NCBI GenBank assembly: GCA_963823045.1
Contig: CAWGKA010000012.1
Location: 620,001 to 684,000, forward strand
Direction of reading: 5' to 3'
DNA length: 64,000 nucleotides
DNA from: JADLGL01 sp963823045
GTDB taxonomy: Bacteria > Pseudomonadota > Alphaproteobacteria > Rhizobiales > Kaistiaceae
In this document: piece by piece, positions 51,699 through 60,491 of the stretch
Position numbering within the stretch: position 1 is the first letter of the stretch
Layout of the letters: every line of letters begins with the position of its first letter
Program-made: the position numbers and the translations under genes
The notes under the pieces: model-generated
Databases searched by the model: none
What the model was told of the DNA's origin: nothing
The model's input: only the letters and a program-made list of their open reading frames with translations

Positions 51699-52341
51699 TT
51701 ACTCTTCTTCAGTCTTCTCGGCCTCGTCGGCCTCAGCCTCGGCTTCGCTCGCTTCGGTTGTCTCTTCCTTGAGGCCGGCCGGAGCGGCGATCGTAGCGAT
51801 GGTGAAGTCGCGATCGGCGATGGTCGGCTTCACGCGGTCGGGCAGCTTGATCGCCGAGATGTGGATCGAATCGTTGATATCGAGGCCGGTCAGGTCGGCG
51901 ATGAAAGCGTCCGGAATCTGGTCGGCCGGGCATGTCGACCTCGACCTCGTGTCGGACGATGTTGAGGGCGCCGCCGCGCTTCAGGCCGGGAGAGGCCTCT
52001 TCGTTGATGAAGTGGACCGGGATCTCCACGGTGAGCACCGAGTTGGCGGTGATGCGCAGGAAATCCACGTGGATCGGGAAGTCGCGCACCGGATCGAGCT
52101 GGAAGTCGCGCGGGATGACCCGAACCGGCGTGCCGTCGACATTGATCGTCAGCACGGTGGTCAGGAAGCTATGATGATGGATGCGCAGGTCCACATCCTT
52201 GTAGCCAAGGCTGACCGGAAGCGGGGGCTCGTCGCCGCCATAAATGATGCCAGGAACCTTGCCGGCACGACGCGTGGCCCGGGCCGCGCCCTTGCCAGAA
52301 GCTTCACGTACCGACGCCGAGAGCTCGACAGCCTCGCTCAT
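51699..52341 (-). pseudogene. rplY: Ribosomal protein L25 (CTC form), frame broken by one extra base
   Basis: L25/CTC binds 5S rRNA. From ATG 52341 the frame encodes the L25 domain (KGAARATRRAGKVPGIIYGG) and most of the TL5-like domain (IPVHFINEEASPGLKRGG), then fails after VEVDMP. Deleting one G from GGG at 51928-51930 (plus strand) restores ADQIPDAFIADLTGLDIND and an acidic tail ending EKTEEE at 51699. The span is 3n+1, giving 213 residues, the family length. The gene order prs-rplY-pth-ychF is otherwise normal. Confidence 0.9.
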
Positions 52342-52497
52342 TTCGCTACCAATCCCATAAAACTGAAAGGCCCGGTCAAAGCCGAGCCGCTGCCGCCCCA
52401 TGCGCGGCAGGGGGCTTATAGAAGAGAGAAACCGGCGGCGCAACCACCCCATGACGGGCGGAACGCCGCCGCTGGCGCAGTGGCCTGTGGGGCAGCT

Positions 52498-53439
52498 TCA
52501 GTCGAAGAGGCTCGAAACGGACTCTTCGGCTGCCGTGCGCCGGATCGCTTCGCCGATGAGGGGGGCGATGGGCAGGACGCGGATGTTCGGCGCGGCGCGG
52601 ATGGCGGCGCTCGGGTAGATCGAATCGGTGATCACCAGTTCCCGCAGGGCCGATGAGGTGATGCGGGCGACTGCGCCGCCGGAGAGGACGCCGTGGGTCG
52701 TGTAGGCCCGCACCGACGCGGCGCCCTTTTCCAGGAGCGCAGTGGCCGCGTTGCACAGCGTGCCACCGGAATCGATGATGTCGTCGAAGAGGATGCAATC
52801 CATCCCCTCGACGTTGCCGATGATGTTCATGACCTCGGATTCGCCGGGCCGCTCGCGGCGCTTGTCGACGATCGCCAGCGGCGCGTCGATGCGCTTGGCC
52901 AGCGCCCGGGCGCGCACGACGCCGCCGACATCGGGCGAAACGATGATGACATTGGCGATGTCGTTCTGCTCGCGGATGTCGCGGGTGATGACCGGGGCCG
53001 AATAGAGATTGTCGGTCGGGATATCGAAGAAGCCCTGGATCTGCCCGGCATGGAGATCGAGGGTGAGGACGCGGTCGGCGCCGGCGCGGGTGATGAGATT
53101 GGCGACCAGCTTGGCTGAGATCGGCGTGCGCGGGCCGGGTTTGCGGTCCTGCCGGGCATAGCCGAAATAGGGCAGGACGGCGGTGATGCGCTGTGCGGAG
53201 GCCCTGCGAAGCGCATCGACGATGATGAGCAACTCCATCAAATGATCGTTGGCCGGATAGCTCGTCGACTGGATGGCGAAGACGTCCTCGCCGCGGACGT
53301 TCTCCTGAATCTCGACGAAGATCTCCTGGTCGGCGAAGCGGCGCACCATGCATCTGGCGAGCGGCAGCTCGAGGTAGTCGGCAATAGCCTCCGCCAGCGG
53401 CCGGTTCGAATTACCGGCCACGAGTTTCATCGCGCGCAT
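52498..53439 (-). CDS. prs: Ribose-phosphate pyrophosphokinase
   Basis: Prs makes PRPP from ribose-5-phosphate and ATP for nucleotide, His and Trp synthesis. The 313-residue protein has FADQEIFVEIQENVRGEDVF (core EIFVEIQENVRG), YFGYARQDRK, LDLHAGQIQGFF, DVGGVVRARALAKR (signature) and the PRPP loop DDIIDSGGTLCNA. ATG 53439 follows GGTGAG by three bases; ATG 53430 (MKLVAGNSNR) is also possible. PRPP feeds the nearby apt reaction. Confidence 0.95.
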   Translation of the reverse strand: MRAMKLVAGNSNRPLAEAIADYLELPLARCMVRRFADQEIFVEIQENVRGEDVFAIQSTSYPANDHLMELLIIVDALRRASAQRITAVLPYFGYARQDRKPGPRTPISAKLVANLITRAGADRVLTLDLHAGQIQGFFDIPTDNLYSAPVITRDIREQNDIANVIIVSPDVGGVVRARALAKRIDAPLAIVDKRRERPGESEVMNIIGNVEGMDCILFDDIIDSGGTLCNAATALLEKGAASVRAYTTHGVLSGGAVARITSSALRELVITDSIYPSAAIRAAPNIRVLPIAPLIGEAIRRTAAEESVSSLFD

Positions 53440-53551
53440 GGTGCTCACCGGATCGGCTCAGCCTCTTCAGACGGGCGGCAACGCCCGGACCCTAAAGTCG
53501 GCTTGTAGCAATCAGGCCGGCAAAAACGCAATCGGCCCAATCGACAAAGCG

Positions 53552-54013
53552 TTAAGCGCTCACACGATTATCGTCGAGCCAACGCCGGAACTCGTCGAGA
53601 ACATGGGTGACGACACCGTCGACGAGGGTGCTGTCGATTGCGTCCCACGGGTCGGGAGACGCGGCCTCGCTGCTCGTCTGGCCGCCGATGCGAGTGAGGC
53701 GGTTGCCGTTGCCGTCCTCGAAATCGAAGACATAGATCAGCAATGTCCCCGATGCGCTGCCGGCGACCGAGAGGTAGCCGCGCGCGATGACAGTGCCGCC
53801 CGCGCCCGGATCGAACTGGATGCCGTGAGCGGAAGCCTCGATGGCGAAGGCGGAGGAGAAGGCGTCCTGCACGCGGTCCGGCGTATCTGGGAGATCGGCG
53901 AGCGATAGGCTGACGGAGCCGGTATTGGCGACCGCTGCCGATGTCGCCGCGGGGCCGGTCGTGGTGCAGCCGGCAAGCAGAAAGATGGAAATGAGGGCAA
54001 GAACGCGGATCAT
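53552..54013 (-). CDS. Putative lipoprotein, unknown
   Basis: The 153-residue protein has a clean lipobox signal (MIRVLALISIFLLAGC), so it is probably an outer- or inner-membrane lipoprotein with Cys at residue 16. The mature part has a beta-rich unit (SGTLLIYVFDFEDGNGNRLTRIGGQ, key LLIYVFDFEDGNG) and a C-terminal helix. No family recognised. In-frame ATGs at 54025 and 54037 lie upstream; the chosen one gives the most normal signal. It follows pgeF by 75 bases, on the same strand as lgt, which would lipidate it. Confidence 0.7.
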   Translation of the reverse strand: MIRVLALISIFLLAGCTTTGPAATSAAVANTGSVSLSLADLPDTPDRVQDAFSSAFAIEASAHGIQFDPGAGGTVIARGYLSVAGSASGTLLIYVFDFEDGNGNRLTRIGGQTSSEAASPDPWDAIDSTLVDGVVTHVLDEFRRWLDDNRVSA

Positions 54014-54088
54014 GGCCAAAGCCATCCCTATCGCCAATGTCCCCCTGCCGCGGACACTAGCGGCAATTGCCGACGCAATCCACCGGCC

Positions 54089-54871
54089 TCAGGCGAGGGC
54101 GATGGCCGAAATCATGCGCCCATAATCCTTCTCGCCCCGATGGGTGGTGCGGCGGAAGGAGAAGAAGCGTTCCTCGTCGGCATAGGTGTCGAGGCCGAGG
54201 GCGGTGACTGCGCCGAGCCCCAGAAGTTCCAGCCGCGTCCAGACGAATGCGGTGAGGTCGAAGAAGAAGTGGTCGGGGCGATCGGCGGCGATGAAGAAGC
54301 GGGCGGTGTCCTCGTCATTGGCGAGAAAGCGCGCGCGGAACTCGGGGCCGACCTCGTAGGAGCGTTTCGCAATCGCCGGGCCAATGGCCGCGGTGATGTT
54401 CCGTGGATTGGCGCCGAGCGTCGTCATCGCCACGACGGTCGCCTCGAGGACACCCTTCAGCGCGCCGCCCCAGCCGGCATGGGCGGCGGCGACAATGCGC
54501 GCCTCGGCATCGGCGAAGAGCACGGGGGCGCAATCGGCGGTGCCGACGGCAACGGCAAGGCCGATGGTGTTGGTGACGACGGCGTCGGCGTCGGGGCCTT
54601 CGCCCGGCGGCCAGGGCTCGGTGATGATGGCGACGTCGGCGCCATGCACCTGATGCGGCGAGGCGAGGTGGGTCGCCGCGACGCCAAGCGTCGCCGCGAC
54701 GCGCGAGCGGTTGGCGAGGATGCGATCGCGATCGTCGCCCGAGCTGATCCCGCAATTGAGGCTGGCATAGACGCCTTCCGACACGCCGCCGCGGCGCGTG
54801 AAGAAGCCATGCATCACGCTCGGCAGCGCAGCGAGCCGCGGGTCGGCAAGGTGTTCGGGATGATCGATCAT
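54089..54871 (-). CDS. pgeF: Peptidoglycan editing factor PgeF (YfiH/DUF152 laccase domain)
   Basis: PgeF removes misincorporated L-Ser from UDP-MurNAc in E. coli. The 260-residue protein has the metal-binding set HQVHGADVA, TADCAPVLFAD and AAHAGWGGAL, and the start HGFFTRRGGVSEGVY. It overlaps the DUF5946 gene by four bases in an operon with lgt and midA. A purine-nucleoside phosphorylase activity is reported for relatives (FAMIN/LACC1), so the exact activity is open. Confidence 0.88.
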   Translation of the reverse strand: MIDHPEHLADPRLAALPSVMHGFFTRRGGVSEGVYASLNCGISSGDDRDRILANRSRVAATLGVAATHLASPHQVHGADVAIITEPWPPGEGPDADAVVTNTIGLAVAVGTADCAPVLFADAEARIVAAAHAGWGGALKGVLEATVVAMTTLGANPRNITAAIGPAIAKRSYEVGPEFRARFLANDEDTARFFIAADRPDHFFFDLTAFVWTRLELLGLGAVTALGLDTYADEERFFSFRRTTHRGEKDYGRMISAIALA

Positions 54872-55377
54872 GCGCGGCCGTGCCTCTTGTCGGCGCCGCC
54901 AGCGATGGCGCGATCAAGCCAGTCCCGCGCAATGGCGTGAAGCGGCGCGTATGCCTGCCAAACGTCCGCCGCCCAGTTGTCGACCGCCGCGACGAAGGCC
55001 GAAGGATCATCGATGGCGTTGACGTCGGCGATGGTCATCGTGCCGCGTCGCTTCGGCAGCTTGGGCTTGTCGATGTCGACGGTGCCGTTCAGCCATTGCT
55101 GCAGCGCCATATTCGGCAGCGCAGGATTGCCGTCCCGTTCCATCAACTCGCACAGGCCGCAGAGATGCGCAGCGAGCGACTTGGCCGAGATGCAGTAGCG
55201 ATCCGGATGTTGCAGCGTGTAGGTGTCGACGACCTTGCGGTGGACGCCGCCGAAACGGGCGTCGCCGAAGCTGCGCGCGCCGAGATTCTGGAACAGCGCG
55301 TTGCAGGCATCGTCGCCGCCGGGAATGGCGAGGCCGCAGCCGGAGCAGACGTTGGGTTGGGCAGCTTGGTCGCTCAT
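54868..55377 (-). CDS. DUF5946 family protein
   Basis: The 169-residue protein has a CxxC (VCSGCGL) and a further Cys, then the DUF5946 pattern VHRKVVDTYTLQHPDRYCISAKSLAAHLCGLC (core YTLQHPDRYC and SAKSLAAHL). Family function is unknown; the Cys/His residues suggest a metal site (inference). ATG 55377 was taken over 55413. It overlaps pgeF by four bases and follows midA by 25. Confidence 0.75.
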   Translation of the reverse strand: MSDQAAQPNVCSGCGLAIPGGDDACNALFQNLGARSFGDARFGGVHRKVVDTYTLQHPDRYCISAKSLAAHLCGLCELMERDGNPALPNMALQQWLNGTVDIDKPKLPKRRGTMTIADVNAIDDPSAFVAAVDNWAADVWQAYAPLHAIARDWLDRAIAGGADKRHGRA

Positions 55378-55402
55378 CGCGCCGGTGGTGACTCGCCGCC
55401 GG

Positions 55403-56497
55403 TCAGCTGTCAAACGCCGGCAGCGTCAGCCCCGGGGACGAAAAGCTGAGCACCTTGAAGAGCGCGCCCATCTGGTCCGCCGCGGTGAGCCGGGCGGCGC
55501 CGGATGCGATCGCCTCCGCGGTTGCCGCGTCCCTGCCGCGCGTGAGGGCATCGACGCGATGGGCGATGCCCATGCGCGTGAGGAACGTCGCCTGATCGAT
55601 CACGCCGCGCGCTGTGGCGCCACCCTTGGCAGCAGCCTTGGCGAGCGCGGCGAAATCGACGTGCGCCGTGAGATCGACCGCGCCGGGATGCGCGAGGGGG
55701 TCATCATAGCCGTGGCTGCGGACGGCCTGCAGCGTATCGCCGAAACCGTGCTCGGCATGGCCGTAGTCCATGACAAGCGCTGCGCCGCCTTCCGCTGCGA
55801 TATATTCGGCGACCGCAGTGACGATGGTTGTGGCCGCCGGGCAGTTTTCCAGGACCGAGCCGACCGGCGCCTCCGTGCCATGAAGCGGCGAGGACGGCGC
55901 GACCGGTCGCAGCCCGAAGGAGAGCCGGTCGTCTTCGCTGAGGCCGATCATGCGCTCGGCCCATCCGGCGCGCGTGCTGACATATTGGTAGATGGGCAGC
56001 GCGTCGAAGAACTCGTTGGCGACGACGATCAACGGACCTGCCGGCAGGTCGTCGACAGAGGCGATCCATTTCGGCTCGGTGACGGATTGCAGCGCCTCGC
56101 CCTGCGCGCGGCGGAGGTCTTCGTTCATTTCCATGAGAACGATCTCAGCCGCTGCACCGAAGCCCGGGCGGATCGAAGCGGCGCGCAGTGCATCGGCCAT
56201 CAGCGTACCGCGGCCGGGGCCGAACTCGGCGAGCACGAAGCGCTCCGGAGAGCCGAGCTCGAGCCAGACCGACAGGCACCACAGGCCGATCAGTTCGCCG
56301 AAGACCTGGCTGATCTCGGGGGCGGTTGTGAAATCCCCCTTCGCTCCGAGCGGATCGTGGCGGGTGTAGTAGCCATGCTGCGGATCGGCGAGACAGGCGG
56401 CCATGTAGTCGGCGACCGAGATCGGCCCCGTCGCGCGGATGCGGCGAATGAGTTCCGCCGCAAGCGGCGTCGGCTCTGACGACGAACCGTCGGTCAA
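55403..56497 (-). CDS. SAM-dependent methyltransferase, MidA/NDUFAF7 family
   Basis: The 364-residue protein has the MidA family motifs: SVADYMAACLADPQHGYYT, LGAKGDFTTAPEISQVFGE and the SAM site LAEFGPGRGTLMADALR, followed by VVANEFFDALPI. The mitochondrial member NDUFAF7 methylates an Arg of complex I subunit NDUFS2, so a role in complex I assembly is likely by homology. It overlaps lgt by four bases. Confidence 0.9.
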   Translation of the reverse strand: MTDGSSSEPTPLAAELIRRIRATGPISVADYMAACLADPQHGYYTRHDPLGAKGDFTTAPEISQVFGELIGLWCLSVWLELGSPERFVLAEFGPGRGTLMADALRAASIRPGFGAAAEIVLMEMNEDLRRAQGEALQSVTEPKWIASVDDLPAGPLIVVANEFFDALPIYQYVSTRAGWAERMIGLSEDDRLSFGLRPVAPSSPLHGTEAPVGSVLENCPAATTIVTAVAEYIAAEGGAALVMDYGHAEHGFGDTLQAVRSHGYDDPLAHPGAVDLTAHVDFAALAKAAAKGGATARGVIDQATFLTRMGIAHRVDALTRGRDAATAEAIASGAARLTAADQMGALFKVLSFSSPGLTLPAFDS

Positions 56498-57378
56498 CGC
56501 GAGCGGGCGGGGGCGCGCTTCTGCGCCGGCTTAGGCGTAGTCGGCGGCGTTTCCTTCCGCCGTGCCGCGACGACCATGGTGACCACGCCGATGACGATCA
56601 TCGGTATGGATAAAAGCATGCCCGTGGTGACGCCGGGCACGACGAATCCGCCTGTGCCCATCTGGATATCCGGCTGGCGGAAGAACTCGGCGAAGGTGCG
56701 CGCGGCTCCATAGCCGGCGACGAAAGTGCCGGAGAGAAACGCCGGCTTCTGCAGCATCTTGAAGCGGTAAACGAGGAACCACAGCACCCAGAAGAGGACG
56801 AAGCCTTCGAGCGCCGATTCATAGAGTTGGCTCGGGTGGCGGGGCTCCGGACCGCCATTGGGGAACACCATGCCCCAAGGCACGTCGGTGACGCGGCCAT
56901 AGAGCTCGCCGTTGATGAAGTTGGCGATGCGGCCGAGGAAGAGTCCGATCGGCGCGACGGTGGCGACGACGTCGACCAGCGACCACACCGGGATCTTGTT
57001 GTAGCGGGCGAACAAGGCCATCGCGAGAACGGTGCCGACAAGGGCGCCATGGAAGGACATGCCGCCTTCCCACAGGGCAAAGATGGAGAGCGGTTGATCC
57101 ACGAAATGCTGGAAATCGTATATGAAGACGTAGCCTAGCCGGCCGCCGACGACGATGCCGAGCGTGGCGAAGACGACAAAATCGTCGAGCTGGCGTTTGC
57201 TGATCGGCGATCCGCCTCGCCCCCAAAGCGTGTCATTGGCGACGATGCGGCGCGCATACAGCCAGCCGAGCAGGATGCCGGCGATATAGGACAGCGCATA
57301 CCAGCGCACCGCGACCGGTCCGATCTGCAGGAGCACCGGGTTGATGGCGGGGTAGGCGATTGCGAGGAATGGGGTCAT
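56494..57378 (-). CDS. lgt: Prolipoprotein diacylglyceryl transferase
   Basis: Lgt adds diacylglycerol to the lipobox Cys of lipoproteins at the inner membrane. The 294-residue protein has seven hydrophobic segments and the signatures MSFHGALVGTVLA (essential His), GRIANFINGELYGR (G-R-x-x-N-F-x-N-G-E) and RHPSQLYE. ATG 57378 (MTPFLAIAYPAINPV) is the family start. It heads the operon lgt-midA-DUF5946-pgeF-lipoprotein. Confidence 0.95.
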   Translation of the reverse strand: MTPFLAIAYPAINPVLLQIGPVAVRWYALSYIAGILLGWLYARRIVANDTLWGRGGSPISKRQLDDFVVFATLGIVVGGRLGYVFIYDFQHFVDQPLSIFALWEGGMSFHGALVGTVLAMALFARYNKIPVWSLVDVVATVAPIGLFLGRIANFINGELYGRVTDVPWGMVFPNGGPEPRHPSQLYESALEGFVLFWVLWFLVYRFKMLQKPAFLSGTFVAGYGAARTFAEFFRQPDIQMGTGGFVVPGVTTGMLLSIPMIVIGVVTMVVAARRKETPPTTPKPAQKRAPARSR

Positions 57379-57515
57379 CTGAGTGGGCCGGCACGGTAGA
57401 CGCGAAAGCCGGGCAGTCAAGGGCGAGGGCGCCCAGGCTTGCGCCGCATCAACCAGATTACCATAGTATGCATGCAGTTCCGCGCCGATTTGGCGCTTGA
57501 GGCGGAATTCCTGAC

Positions 57516-57866
57516 ATGACCCAGACCTCCAATCGCTTCTATGACCGCGTAGCCCGGCTGATGAACGACGCCGCCAGCGTAGCGCAAGGCGTCCGCCGCG
57601 AGGCGTCGACGATGGTGCGCGGCCAAGCGGAGCGGATTGTCAACGATATGGACCTCGTGCGGCGTGAGGATTTCGAGGCGGTCAAGGAAATGGCGCGGCT
57701 CGCCCGCGAGGAAAACGCCAAGCTTGAGGCGCGCATCGCCAAGCTCGAATCCGAGCTGGGCAAGACCGGCGGCGCCAAATCCGCGTCAGCGGCCAAGCCG
57801 GCCGGCTCGACGACGCGCCGGCGCACCGCCGCGGCCAAGAAGACCGAACCGGATTCGGCGTCCTGA
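57516..57866 (+). CDS. ubiK: UbiK-type accessory factor (BMFP)
   Basis: A 116-residue protein: helical N-terminal part (NRFYDRVARLMNDAASVAQGV), a coiled coil in the middle (DFEAVKEMARLAREENAKLEARIAKLESEL, key LAREENAKLEARIAKLE) and a basic Ala/Lys tail (STTRRRTAAAKK). This is the UbiK/YqiC layout; UbiK helps ubiquinone synthesis in aerobic conditions and YqiC has membrane-fusogenic activity. Divergent from lgt with 137 bases between. Confidence 0.82.
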   Translation: MTQTSNRFYDRVARLMNDAASVAQGVRREASTMVRGQAERIVNDMDLVRREDFEAVKEMARLAREENAKLEARIAKLESELGKTGGAKSASAAKPAGSTTRRRTAAAKKTEPDSAS

Positions 57867-58029
57867 CCTTTCTTCCACAAGCGGTTCGCGGGGCGAGGCA
57901 AAACGCCGGTAGGCCGAGCGTGAGAGCGGCCTATACTAAGTCATCGCAGATTCGCGCATTGCCGCTACAAGTGGCCCGCGAAATGACTGCGCCGCCGGCC
58001 AAAGGCCGCAAATGCCAAGAGGTTCGAGC

Positions 58030-58530
58030 ATGAGCCTGATTGATTTCGAAGCCGAACGGCACTCCAACCCCGTCGACACGATCGAAAATATCGCCGGCCA
58101 TCATGACTGGCTTTTCGACCGGTCCGGCGAGAACGAAATCACCATTTCCATCAAAGCCGGCCTCGCCGACTACCATGTCTCCTTCGCGTGGATGGAGGAC
58201 ATGGAGGCGGTCCATCTCTCCTGCGCTTTCGACCTCAAAGTCAGCGAGCGCCGGAAGATGGAGGTGATGCGGCTCCTGTCGCTGGTCAACGAGCAGATGT
58301 GGATCGGCCATTTCGATCTGTGGAGCCAGGAGGGGCTGGTCATGTTCCGCCAGACGCTCCTCTTGTCGGGCGGCGCCGAGCCGACCGATCAGCAGATCGA
58401 AGGCCTGCTTGCCTCCGCCATCGAGGCCTGCGAGCGTTACTATCAAGCTTTCCAGTTCGTCGTCTGGGCCGGCAAGTCCGCGACCGAAGCACTGGAAACG
58501 GTGCTGTTCGAGACCGAGGGCGAAGCCTAG
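58030..58530 (+). CDS. YbjN domain-containing protein
   Basis: The 166-residue soluble protein has the YbjN fold: VDTIENIAGHHDWLFDRSGENEITI (early motif), SFAWMEDMEAVHLSCAFDLKV, then MRLLSLVNEQMWIGHFDLWSQEGLVMFRQTLLL (core LVNEQMWIGHFDLW) and a C-terminal helix. YbjN-like proteins are type III secretion chaperone-like; E. coli YbjN affects motility and stress. ATG 58030 follows AAGAGG by seven bases. It overlaps the convergent GST gene by four bases. Confidence 0.82.
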   Translation: MSLIDFEAERHSNPVDTIENIAGHHDWLFDRSGENEITISIKAGLADYHVSFAWMEDMEAVHLSCAFDLKVSERRKMEVMRLLSLVNEQMWIGHFDLWSQEGLVMFRQTLLLSGGAEPTDQQIEGLLASAIEACERYYQAFQFVVWAGKSATEALETVLFETEGEA

Positions 58531-59123
58531 GCGGGCGCCGTCGCCACCATCGACGGCCGCTCGGAGAAGCGATCCTGCCAGGCGAGCAGGCCGGGATAGA
58601 GCGATCGGTCGAGAAGGTCGGGCATGCGCAAGGCGATATAGCCCAGCGCGCTGGCGACCGCGATCTGGCCGAGATCAACCGCGTCCGACGGTCGCCATGC
58701 CGTATCCACCTCAAGCGCTTCGAGCGAACGTCTCACCTTGCCGAGCTGCTTGTCGATCCAATCGGCCGACTGCTGGGCGGCGGGGCGCTGGCTTTCGTAG
58801 CGAACCGAGACAACGGAATCGAGGACGCCGTCGGCGAGGGCCTCAGTGGTAAGGACTGCCCAGCGTTTCGGTCCGCGCGCCGGCAGAAGATGATCGCCGC
58901 CATGCTCGGCGCAGAGCCACTCCGCAATGACCGGGAAATCGTAGATCGCGGTGCCGTCATCGGCGATGAGCGTCGGCGCCTTGCGCAAGGGATTGGCAGC
59001 GGCGAAGTCCGCTGGGGGATCGTTGAAAGCGACCTCGACGAAGTCGACTGCGACGCCCAGCTCGGCAGCAACCAGGCGGATCTTGCGGCTGTAGGGCGAC
59101 GTCTTCGTTCCGAATAGGCGCAT
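58527..59123 (-). CDS. Glutathione S-transferase (YibF-like)
   Basis: The 198-residue enzyme starts MRLFGTKTSPYSRKIRL (active Ser/Tyr region SPYSRK), followed by NPLRKAPTLI with the cis-Pro and YDFPVIAEWLCAE as gamma-Glu site; helices continue with VDLGQIAVASALGYI. It resembles E. coli YibF. GGAGG lies seven bases before ATG 59123, which decides the start against a longer frame to 59204. Substrate unknown. Confidence 0.87.
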   Translation of the reverse strand: MRLFGTKTSPYSRKIRLVAAELGVAVDFVEVAFNDPPADFAAANPLRKAPTLIADDGTAIYDFPVIAEWLCAEHGGDHLLPARGPKRWAVLTTEALADGVLDSVVSVRYESQRPAAQQSADWIDKQLGKVRRSLEALEVDTAWRPSDAVDLGQIAVASALGYIALRMPDLLDRSLYPGLLAWQDRFSERPSMVATAPA

Positions 59124-59238
59124 CGGTTCGTTCCTCCGACTCGTTTTCGTTTGGCCTCGATGTAGCCAATTCGTCCCCTCGGCCTCAACTTGAGGCGACG
59201 ACATGGACGCTCACGCGCTTCCGGTCTAAGGCCTGATC

Positions 59239-60064
59239 ATGGATTTTGGTTCGATCACTTCCGAGCGACCGCTTGTGCTCGTCGGCGCTGGCAAGATGGG
59301 CGGCGCGATGCTGTCCGGCTGGCTGGCGAATGAATTGCCGGCCTCGGCCGTGCGCGTGGTCGATCCCGGCACCTCCGCGCGATTCCGAGGCCTTGCTCGC
59401 CGAGCAGGGGATTGCGCCATCGGCCGAACCACCGGCCGGCCTGGTCGCACGGGTCATCATCCTCGCCGTCAAGCCGCAGGTCATCGCCGCCGCGATGCCG
59501 CCGCTGCGCAGTCTGGTCGGTCCCGACACGCTGATCCTGTCGATCGCTGCCGGCACGAAGCTGTCGACGTTGGCCAGCGGCCTCGGCACGCACGCGGTCG
59601 TTCGCGTCATGCCCAACACGCCGGCCCAGATCGGCAAGGGCATCAGCGTTGCCGTCGGGGGCTCCGGCGTCGATGCCGGAGCGCGTGACCTTGCCACCGT
59701 CCTGCTGTCGGCCGTCGGCGCGGTGGAGTGGATCGACGATGAGGGCCTGATGGACGCCGTGACGGCGGTCTCAGGTTCCGGTCCGGCCTATGTGTTCCTG
59801 CTGGCCGAGTGCCTCGCCAACGCCGGCGTCGAAGCCGGCCTCAGCCCCGAGTTGGCGCGGCGTCTTGCCGACGCCACCGTTTCCGGCGCCGGCGCTCTGC
59901 TCGATCTGTCCGACGAGCCGCCCTCGGTGCTTCGGCAGAACGTCACGTCGCCGGGCGGCACCACCGCGGCGGCGCTCGAAGTCCTGATGGCGCCGGTCGG
60001 CCTGTCTTCGCTGATGAAGAAGGCTGTCGCCGCGGCGAAGCGGCGCTCGAAGGAACTGGGATAG
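59239..60064 (+). pseudogene. proC: Pyrroline-5-carboxylate reductase, frame broken by one extra base
   Basis: ProC makes proline from pyrroline-5-carboxylate with NAD(P)H. The frame from ATG 59239 encodes the nucleotide motif VLVGAGKMGGAMLSGW, then breaks after VVDP. Deleting one C from CCC in GATCCCGGCA (near 59365-59367) gives DPAPPRDSEALLAEQGI and a continuous protein through AVKPQVI, MPNTPAQIGKG, AVSGSGPAYVFL and NVTSPGGTTAAALE to 60064. The span is 3n+1, giving 274 residues, the family length. Upstream is the divergent GST; a GIY-YIG gene follows head to head at the stop. Confidence 0.9.
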
Positions 60065-60358
60065 CTACGGAGCGAACTGGTCGAGAAGATCGATCCACTC
60101 AGGATCGGCGGTTTCGATCAGCTGTATCTTCCAGGCTCTTGGCCATCGCTTGAGGCGGCGTTCTCGCTCGCGGGCTTCGACGAGGGTTGCGAAGCTTTCG
60201 GCGTGGACCAAGCGGAACACGCCGTGGCGCTTTGTGAAACTCCTGACTGCACCGCTGCGATGCTGCTCGATGCGGCGGCTGAGGTCTGACGTACAGCCGA
60301 TGTAGAGCGTGCCGTGCTTTCGGCTGGCGAGGATGTAGACCCAATAGGTTCGTTCCAT
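60065..60358 (-). CDS. GIY-YIG nuclease superfamily protein
   Basis: This 97-residue single-domain protein has WVYILAS and TLYIGCTSDLSRRIEQH, the GIY-YIG core (YVYIL...YIG and the Arg), and ends with EARERERRLKRWPRAWKIQLIE, of which EARERERRLK bears the conserved Glu. Stand-alone members are common in alphaproteobacteria, scattered and often near repeats; activity is unproven. A paired palindromic repeat lies just upstream. It ends directly against the stop of proC. Confidence 0.85.
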   Translation of the reverse strand: MERTYWVYILASRKHGTLYIGCTSDLSRRIEQHRSGAVRSFTKRHGVFRLVHAESFATLVEARERERRLKRWPRAWKIQLIETADPEWIDLLDQFAP

Positions 60359-60381
60359 TGCCAGCCTTCGATCGGTGTTGC

Positions 60382-60473
60382 CGCCAATGGGTCCCGGCTC
60401 AAGGCCGGGACATCCCAGTATGTATTCCCGACTCCACCAACACACGCCCCGGGCTTGACCCGGGGCCCAATGG
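60382..60473. repeat. Paired palindromic intergenic repeat (REP/BIME-like)
   Basis: Two GC hairpins lie in inverted orientation: GTCCCGGC-TCAAG-GCCGGGAC (60391-60411) and GCCCCGGG-CTTGA-CCCGGGGC (60446-60466). The loops are reverse complements, and the outer flanks CCAATGG/CCCAATGG correspond, so it is a mirror pair with a 34-base spacer. Such pairs are typical of dispersed chromosomal repeats. It sits between the GIY-YIG gene and the sensor kinase gene. Confidence 0.75.
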
Positions 60474-60491
60474 CCTATCGGTTCGTCCAGG

